Of a stretch of 6,327 nt of DNA, positions 1 through 4,058 are shown piece after piece (position 1 is the stretch's first letter; every line of letters starts with the position of its first letter). The position numbers and the translations under genes are program-made. The DNA is from Suilimivivens sp964402925 (GTDB taxonomy: Bacteria; Bacillota; Clostridia; Lachnospirales; Lachnospiraceae): assembly GCA_964402925.1 (NCBI GenBank), contig CAYOED010000125.1, forward strand, positions 1 to 6,327. The letters are read 5' to 3'. The notes beneath the pieces are model-generated. The model saw only the letters and a program-made list of their open reading frames with translations, did not search any database and was not told where the DNA came from.

Positions 1-43
1 GGAATATCACTTCTGAAAGTCAAATGTCCAAACGAGAACGTTC

Positions 44-93
44 AAAAAGAGACTGCGTAAGATGCCTTGCAGCATTTTACACAGTCTCTTTTT
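44..93 (-). terminator. Terminator-like hairpin, second copy
   Basis: Arms 44-60 and 77-93 pair over 17 positions. Sixteen are Watson-Crick, and the 56/81 pair is C-A on the plus strand but a G-U wobble in a minus-strand transcript. The run of A on one side and T on the other is typical of an intrinsic terminator, and the U tract works in either direction. It matches the hairpin at 808-855: positions 45-94 differ from 808-857 at only three places. It lies directly after the peptidase scrap at 93-176, just as the other copy lies after the intact peptidase gene. It probably no longer ends a working gene, though it could still stop transcription through the remnant region. Confidence 0.75.
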
Positions 94-176
94 CAAAACA
101 GTAAATGAGACCACTCTGCTCCTGTTTCATTGAGCCAGTCTTCAAATGTAGATGCATCTGCATCTTTAAACCAGAA
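93..176 (-). pseudogene. Fragment of a metallopeptidase paralogue
   Basis: On the minus strand this stretch reads FWFKDADA followed by STFEDWLNETGAEWSHLLF and then TGA at 93-95. It matches residues around 260-285 of the intact metallopeptidase at 875-2041, including the zinc-ligand segment WLNETGAEW. At the DNA level 95-175 aligns with 1186-1266 at 77 of 81 positions. The HEFGH helix, everything upstream of it and the whole C-terminus are absent, so it cannot be active. Three amino-acid differences (N to D, T to A, Y to H) suggest a diverged paralogue rather than a very recent copy. On the 3' side homology stops exactly where the terminator copy begins. On the 5' side it fades close to the palindrome at 185-205. 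Confidence 0.85.
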
Positions 177-184
177 AATGACAT

Positions 185-205
185 TTGTGCAGACCATCTG
201 CACAA
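185..205. repeat. 21-bp perfect palindrome with 3-base centre
   Basis: Nine bases, TTGTGCAGA at 185-193, pair perfectly with 197-205 around the loop CCA. It starts one base past the TAA stop (207-209) of the decayed YhcG gene on the minus strand. The next bases on that strand are AAATGTCATTTT, so there is no proper U tract. It could be a weak terminator of the old nuclease gene, or a palindromic site near the junction with the peptidase scrap. The sequence does not decide between these. Confidence 0.45.
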
Positions 206-206
206 T

Positions 207-728
207 TTATCTCTTCATGTCAATTCTACTTCTAATCTCCTCTGGATCTGGTAAAGCACTTTTCAAATCCAGCGGAAGATCTGTATAGAAATCTTTCCCA
301 CCAACCTCAAGATGATACTGCTGTCCCATAAAAGCAAAACCGGTTCCTAATTCCATCAAAAGCGAAGTAACATTTCTTACTAACTCATTTTCTATATCTG
401 TTTCCAACATATCCTCTGTATAATTGATAAAATCAAACATATATGGATCTTTCATAGTGCTTAGAACAATATCCTTTTGTTCAATAGGCAATCTGTTTTC
501 AAAATTTGATATCTTATTTGCCACAACCTGCCTCTCGTACAACTGGCTCTTCACTTGGGATGCCAGATCATCTACTGACCACCCATGCTCCAAAGTCTTT
601 TCCAAATACCATACATATTCTTCTTTGCTTGATACCTTACTCATCAATACCTGATGGTGACTCCAAGTAATCCTTCCAAGTCCATATTTATCTACATCAT
701 CCTCAATGAAAATCTGTGCAAACTTCGT
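207..728 (-). pseudogene. Decayed YhcG/DUF1016 PDDEXK nuclease
   Basis: The frame runs from the stop at 729-731 to TAA at 207-209. Translation could start only at a TTG (645-647) or ATG (642-644), giving about 146 residues, but family similarity extends upstream to 728 (KFAQIF, then ITWSHHQVLM), so this is a remnant and not a short gene. Family hallmarks in order, numbered from the TTG, are YVWYLEKTLEHGWS (11-24), QLYERQ (35-40), KDPYMFDF (66-73), LLMELGTGFAFMG (96-108) and GGKDFYTDL (116-124). In YhcG-type proteins DFYxDL leads into the PDDEXK core with its ELK or DLK strand. Here it jumps straight to the usual C-terminal tail (LPDPEEIRSRI, 132-142). The lysine-bearing catalytic strand, roughly 100 residues, is missing, as is most of the N-terminal domain. 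The family often travels with restriction-modification genes, but none is visible here. A functional short protein is possible but unlikely. Confidence 0.85.
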
Positions 729-738
729 TTATCTAATC

Positions 739-891
739 AAAAAATTTTTCCATATGAATAACCAAGGTTCCAATGGCTCTTTCGCAAAAGTATTAGAACG
801 TGCCCAGAAAAGAGACTGCATAAGATGCCATGCAGCATTTTACGCAGTCTCTTTTTCTATTCATTTTATTTGTATTATATGGAAATTTTTT
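739..891. repeat. Imperfect long-range inverted repeat around the terminator
   Basis: The arm 739-760 (AAAAAATTT, TT bulge, CCATAT, G bulge, AATA) pairs with 873-891. Nineteen base pairs form with two small bulges. The right arm overlaps the last codons and stop of the metallopeptidase. The terminator hairpin at 808-855 sits inside, so the transcript could form a larger cloverleaf-like fold. The arms are very AT-rich, so chance is a real possibility. Between the decayed nuclease (728) and the terminator (808) I recognise nothing else. Confidence 0.35.
808..855 (-). terminator. Intrinsic terminator of the metallopeptidase gene
   Basis: Arms 808-823 and 840-855 give 16 pairs, and an inner ATGC/GCAT stem extends the hairpin. 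It lies 19 bases past the TAA at 875-877. The 3' arm ends in UCUUUU on the minus strand. The one non-Watson-Crick pair (820/843) is A-C on the plus strand but U-G on the minus strand, which fits a minus-strand RNA. A T run on the plus side means it could also work the other way. Confidence 0.85.
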
Positions 892-2041
892 CATCCAGAT
901 TTCTGCGAATAAGTTCAGCTATTTCCTTACTATATTCTGTTTCAATATGATGCAGATAATCATCTGTAATCTGCTGTTTCATATTGCTTAGAATCTGTAA
1001 TAGTCTTACGATAGCTTCTTTTCCATATTTTTTATAAATCTGGTGAAATAAAACAACACCTGAATCATGTACGGTATTGGGATGATGTAAATCTTTTGGT
1101 CTGATTTCCTCTCCAAGCCGTCTGTGTGTGTCATAGTGCATCTCAATACATTTATCAAACAGTTCATATTTGCCGACATGCAATAAAAACAATAAATAAG
1201 ACCACTCTGCTCCTGTTTCATTGAGCCAGTCTTCAAATGTAGATGTATCTGCATTTTTAAACCAGATATGTCCAAATTCATGCGGAAACATCTGATTTGT
1301 AAGTAATTCCTGAAGTTCTTTTGTCGGAAGAGCAGTCATTGGCTCTCCCAGCACAATCAGATTGTCTCTAATGTATGCACTGCCTGGCTCACCGCATCCT
1401 AAAACAACAACATCAACTTTCGAAAGTTCTTTGCCGGAATAAATTTCGTTATAATACCGAAATGCCTGCAAACCAATTTCTATACTGTTAAAGATACTTT
1501 CACAGTTACAATTATCTTTGTAGATTACTCGGATCTTGTCCTGCTGGTATGTTTTTACCCTTCCCTTTGGAAGTGCAATGATATTTGCAATTTCCCCAAA
1601 TAGTTTTTTGCTGTTTTTAGCATATAACTCCTTTGATTCATCCCAGTATGCTTCATATAATTCATAATTTTCGAACCCTTTGACAAAATAACAGATACTG
1701 TCACTAATATTATCTGGCAGGTTCGATGGAAAAGCATGGGAATACAGACTGATCGCTATCACATCTTTGCTGATAAGGTTATACCATCCTTTTACCGGGG
1801 TCGAATATTTAATGGATATAATGCCAGCTTCTTCCTTTTCCAGACAGTAAGTAACAAAATAATCATTGTTTTCATCCACAGTTTTCTGGAAAACATCCTG
1901 GTGGTTTAAAGACATATGATGTACAACAGCATTTTTATTTAATGTTATCTTTGGATTTCCATATCCTCTGCAAAATGGTATTTCACCTTCAACACATAAA
2001 AGTCCATCTTCTATCTTTAAATAAAATATAGCAGTTGCCAT
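875..2041 (-). CDS. Gluzincin metallopeptidase, M1-like, probably cytoplasmic
   Basis: The 388-residue protein carries the zinc motif HEFGH at 254-258 and a probable third ligand Glu275 in WLNETGAEW, sixteen residues after the second His. Classical M1 aminopeptidases have eighteen, so this is a variant member of the gluzincins. Just before the helix, GEPGSAYIRDNLIVLGE (217-233) occupies the place of the M1 substrate-binding strand but lacks GAMEN. The M1 catalytic tyrosine sits in a YxKG-type motif; the matching place here seems to be HDSG (325-328), a His instead of Tyr (inference from spacing). Residues 1-150 would be a beta-rich N-terminal domain and 280-388 a helical C-terminus. No signal peptide or membrane segment is visible. 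The ATG at 2041 is preceded by AGGAGAG (2052-2058), ten bases away. It follows the hydrolase gene by 62 bases without a terminator, so read-through is likely. Substrate unknown. It looks AT-richer than the hydrolase upstream of it. Confidence 0.85.
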   Translation of the reverse strand: MATAIFYLKIEDGLLCVEGEIPFCRGYGNPKITLNKNAVVHHMSLNHQDVFQKTVDENNDYFVTYCLEKEEAGIISIKYSTPVKGWYNLISKDVIAISLYSHAFPSNLPDNISDSICYFVKGFENYELYEAYWDESKELYAKNSKKLFGEIANIIALPKGRVKTYQQDKIRVIYKDNCNCESIFNSIEIGLQAFRYYNEIYSGKELSKVDVVVLGCGEPGSAYIRDNLIVLGEPMTALPTKELQELLTNQMFPHEFGHIWFKNADTSTFEDWLNETGAEWSYLLFLLHVGKYELFDKCIEMHYDTHRRLGEEIRPKDLHHPNTVHDSGVVLFHQIYKKYGKEAIVRLLQILSNMKQQITDDYLHHIETEYSKEIAELIRRNLDEKISI

Positions 2042-2051
2042 ACTTGCGTAT

Positions 2052-2058
2052 CTCTCCT
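2052..2058 (-). promoter_or_regulatory. Shine-Dalgarno site of the metallopeptidase
   Basis: AGGAGAG on the minus strand lies ten bases before the ATG at 2039-2041. It is the best ribosome site in the gap and supports that start. Confidence 0.7.
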
Positions 2059-2066
2059 ATTGTGTA

Positions 2067-2094
2067 AAACCAGCAATTTATTTTTAAACCAGCA
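2067..2094. repeat. Short direct repeat in the hydrolase-peptidase gap
   Basis: AAACCAGCA occurs at 2067-2075 and again at 2086-2094, a 19-base period (minus strand TGCTGGTTT). The pair fills much of the 62-base gap upstream of the peptidase ribosome site. The spacing is about two helical turns, so a dimeric regulator or mRNA-binding protein could use it. Two copies of nine bases are weak evidence, and I see no good -35/-10 pair beside them. Confidence 0.3.
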
Positions 2095-2103
2095 CTCGTG
2101 TCA

Positions 2104-3756
2104 TCATTGTACCACCCCAGTACCCGGTCTCGTCCATAAAATGTTCTGGCTGATCATCTGATCGATATCCATGCCAATGATCTCAGACGCTCTTTCTTTG
2201 GCTGCCGCCTCGTTAGCGGTTCCCAGATTCTTATAGATTGCATAAGCAGGCTTCTTATTTCCGCTTAGGTCGCACAATCCAAGTGCCAGATGGCTTTCCA
2301 TCTCATGGGCGTCATCCGTGTGACGGAACAAAATGAAAGCATCAATATCCGGTATAGAAGCCGCTTTCAGATAACCGTAAGCAATAGACGCTTCCTGCGC
2401 CTCAGTTCCGAAATCAGAAGTATATCCAATCTCGGCAATAGAAATGCTTCTCACCTCTCCGGCAGGATTTAAAAACTGTTTCTGATGCATATAGTTAATC
2501 AAAATGTCAATATTCTGCATAGTAATATACGGTGTCGTAAGGCTTTCCTTTACCCATACTGCCGGTCCGTTCCACGCATAAGGATCATACAGCGGAGAGT
2601 TGTATGGATGGAAAGAAAGGCTCCAGTCTATGTTGCCCTCCCGGATCATATAATAATTGAACTGGTCCAAATACTCCTTTGCCAGAAAACTCCCCGGATT
2701 AGATTTGCGGTTCCACTCCTGATCTATGGAATTGTAAATCCTCACGTTGGCATTCATGCTCTTCATTTCATTGTAGATGATTCGGAACGCCTTGACATAG
2801 TTATTTACATTATAATCCAGAGAGGTGGAATTGCTGTACCACCATGACGTCCGGGCATTTACCTCATTACCCACGATCCAGTTGTCAACCTGACCATATT
2901 CAAATCTGCCTGAATAACGCTGTCCCAAAAATGCTCCAATCGCTTTCAAATGATTGGTTCCGGAAGCATCCGCCACATTAAGGGCGTATCCTTCACAGAT
3001 GCCGTCTCTTGCAGAGGGGTGAACCAGATCCTTAGAATAATCCCCTTTTCCGCCGTTTAAGAGCACCATCGTAACTTGCATTCCATAGCTGTTAAAGGTT
3101 CGCACTGCCCCATCATAATTCCTGACCATCTCACCATTAAAATAATAGGTCTGTCCATTATACTCAAAGGGAATGGCACCCGGAACAGACTCCGCAGAAC
3201 ATATATCATCCAGATGCATATTATAAACCACCTGCTGAATGCCAAGGTCCTGCAGATCTCCATTCGTAATCTTATTGATCTCCGGCAGAATTCCCTTGAT
3301 TCCGGTGTTCATACGCGGGGATGTCAGTGTGGCAAGGGCTTCTGGATTCGTAATATAATGTTCATCGCTTACCTGATACATCTGTCCATTGCGTTTCACT
3401 GCTACAAGGAACTTACGGCTCAAATTTGATTCTGCCGTGTTATAATTCAGCGGAAAACTTAGCGAGACTGAAGTTCCCGCATTCACCACCGCTACAATAT
3501 CCCCTGCGGTTCCGTCCAGATAAACTTCATCCGCATAAACATAAAATTTCCCATCATCACTTGCGGGAATACTGCTTGTTTTAATATGGCATACAACATC
3601 CGTCCCTGAAATCAGGCAGGAATCGATTGCCACACTCCGCCCTGCTGCTTCCACACGCAGCGGCTTACTAAAAAAGACAGCCATACTTCCTATCATCAAT
3701 ATGATGGCAGCTGTCGCTGCCATCATTCTTGTCATTCGTTTTTTTCCTTTATTCAT
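2104..3756 (-). CDS. Secreted TIM-barrel glycosidase-like protein (DUF5722-like)
   Basis: The 550-residue protein opens with a Gram-positive signal peptide: basic MNKGKKRMTR, a hydrophobic stretch to about residue 29, then a likely cut near VEAAG (35-39). Residues 40-140 look like a beta-sandwich domain. The rest resembles a clan GH-A type (beta/alpha)8 barrel. NWIVGNEVN (292-300) fits the strand-4 acid/base, Glu298. SIAEIGYTSDFG (439-450) fits the strand-7 nucleophile, Glu442. SFHPYNSP (381-388) fits the His/Tyr strand between them. The 144-residue gap between the glutamates suits a retaining glycosidase of this clan. I recognise it as DUF5722-like from memory of the family; substrate unknown. 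No LPXTG, SLH or carbohydrate-binding module is visible, so it is probably released or weakly held at the cell surface. The start is ATG at 3754-3756. The upstream GGAAAGGAATGG supplies a modest ribosome site with long spacing. It seems to be first in its transcript, with the peptidase downstream. Confidence 0.85.
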   Translation of the reverse strand: MNKGKKRMTRMMAATAAIILMIGSMAVFFSKPLRVEAAGRSVAIDSCLISGTDVVCHIKTSSIPASDDGKFYVYADEVYLDGTAGDIVAVVNAGTSVSLSFPLNYNTAESNLSRKFLVAVKRNGQMYQVSDEHYITNPEALATLTSPRMNTGIKGILPEINKITNGDLQDLGIQQVVYNMHLDDICSAESVPGAIPFEYNGQTYYFNGEMVRNYDGAVRTFNSYGMQVTMVLLNGGKGDYSKDLVHPSARDGICEGYALNVADASGTNHLKAIGAFLGQRYSGRFEYGQVDNWIVGNEVNARTSWWYSNSTSLDYNVNNYVKAFRIIYNEMKSMNANVRIYNSIDQEWNRKSNPGSFLAKEYLDQFNYYMIREGNIDWSLSFHPYNSPLYDPYAWNGPAVWVKESLTTPYITMQNIDILINYMHQKQFLNPAGEVRSISIAEIGYTSDFGTEAQEASIAYGYLKAASIPDIDAFILFRHTDDAHEMESHLALGLCDLSGNKKPAYAIYKNLGTANEAAAKERASEIIGMDIDQMISQNILWTRPGTGVVQ

Positions 3757-3848
3757 CTATACGTCCATTCCTTTCCTGCATAATTCTTTTCCATTTGGGA
3801 ACAGATCCAAATGCAGACAATTTCTACTTTACTCTTTCCATTGCAAAC

Positions 3849-3944
3849 TTAAAGTCCTTCTGGTCTTTCAAAATCTCCTCTTGCATAAGAACCATACAAT
3901 ATTACAGATTTTAATTGCATTCCCTTTTTATTTAGTATATCCAT
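3849..3944 (-). pseudogene. Possible fossil of a nucleotidyltransferase N-terminus
   Basis: On the minus strand this frame reads MDILNKKG, then MQLKSVILYGSYARGDFE, then a few unrelated codons and TAA at 3849-3851. Polymerase-beta-type nucleotidyltransferases (the MNT half of HEPN/MNT pairs and relatives) begin with a short helix, then a strand of the type KxVxLYGSYARG, then SDIDL with the metal-binding aspartates. The first parts are present in the right order, and the frame is lost just before the aspartates. It fills much of the hydrolase leader. I searched the other frames downstream by eye and found no recognisable continuation. The match is only about 20 residues, so a chance likeness cannot be excluded. 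Confidence 0.45.
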
Positions 3945-3962
3945 TCCCAAAACCAAAATCAA
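3934..3962 (-). promoter_or_regulatory. Putative sigma-A promoter for the hydrolase gene
   Basis: On the minus strand TTGATT (3957-3962) and TATACT (3934-3939) are separated by exactly 17 bases, with four and five of six consensus matches. Transcription would start near 3927 and give a leader of about 170 bases before the ATG at 3756. It lies inside the gap after the large acidic protein, where no terminator is evident. It overlaps the nucleotidyltransferase-like fragment, so part of the match may be inherited from that sequence. Confidence 0.45.
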
Positions 3963-4058
3963 GTCGTACTAAGTTATAAATAAAGTCCTCTCATCTACAT
4001 CATATATCCAATATCCCCATAAAATATATGTCATTATTTCCGGCTCGAAATCTTTTCA

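Larger units (their letters stand above)
3757..4058 (-). other. 302-base gap upstream of the hydrolase
   Basis: Besides the promoter candidate and the nucleotidyltransferase-like fragment, the gap holds AT-rich DNA with several short minus-strand frames. One, MEKNYAGKEWTYR (3794 to 3753), ends in a TGA that overlaps the hydrolase ATG. It has no ribosome site and I do not call it a gene. No terminator for the gene ending at 4059 and no known riboswitch pattern is evident. Confidence 0.5.

Noticed and set aside
1..10. GGAATATCAC occurs at 1-10 and again at 4069-4078.
   Set aside because: A ten-base match is expected by chance several times in a window of this size, and the flanks do not match.
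1..60. A plus-strand frame open from the left edge to TAA at 58-60, possibly the tail of a converging gene.
   Set aside because: It is only 19 codons, has no recognisable motif, and its end is inside the terminator hairpin copy.
706..912. A plus-strand frame across the terminator, with a similar cysteine-containing translation in the other hairpin copy.
   Set aside because: The likeness comes from the duplicated hairpin DNA. It overlaps two minus-strand elements and has no ribosome site.
3753..3794. A 13-codon leader frame whose TGA overlaps the hydrolase ATG, suggesting translational coupling.
   Set aside because: No Shine-Dalgarno sequence precedes it. The overlap is neat, but one short frame can do this by chance.
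3824..3895. A 23-codon minus-strand frame beginning MVLMQEE in the hydrolase leader.
   Set aside because: It has no ribosome site before its ATG and overlaps the nucleotidyltransferase-like frame, which explains the sequence better.
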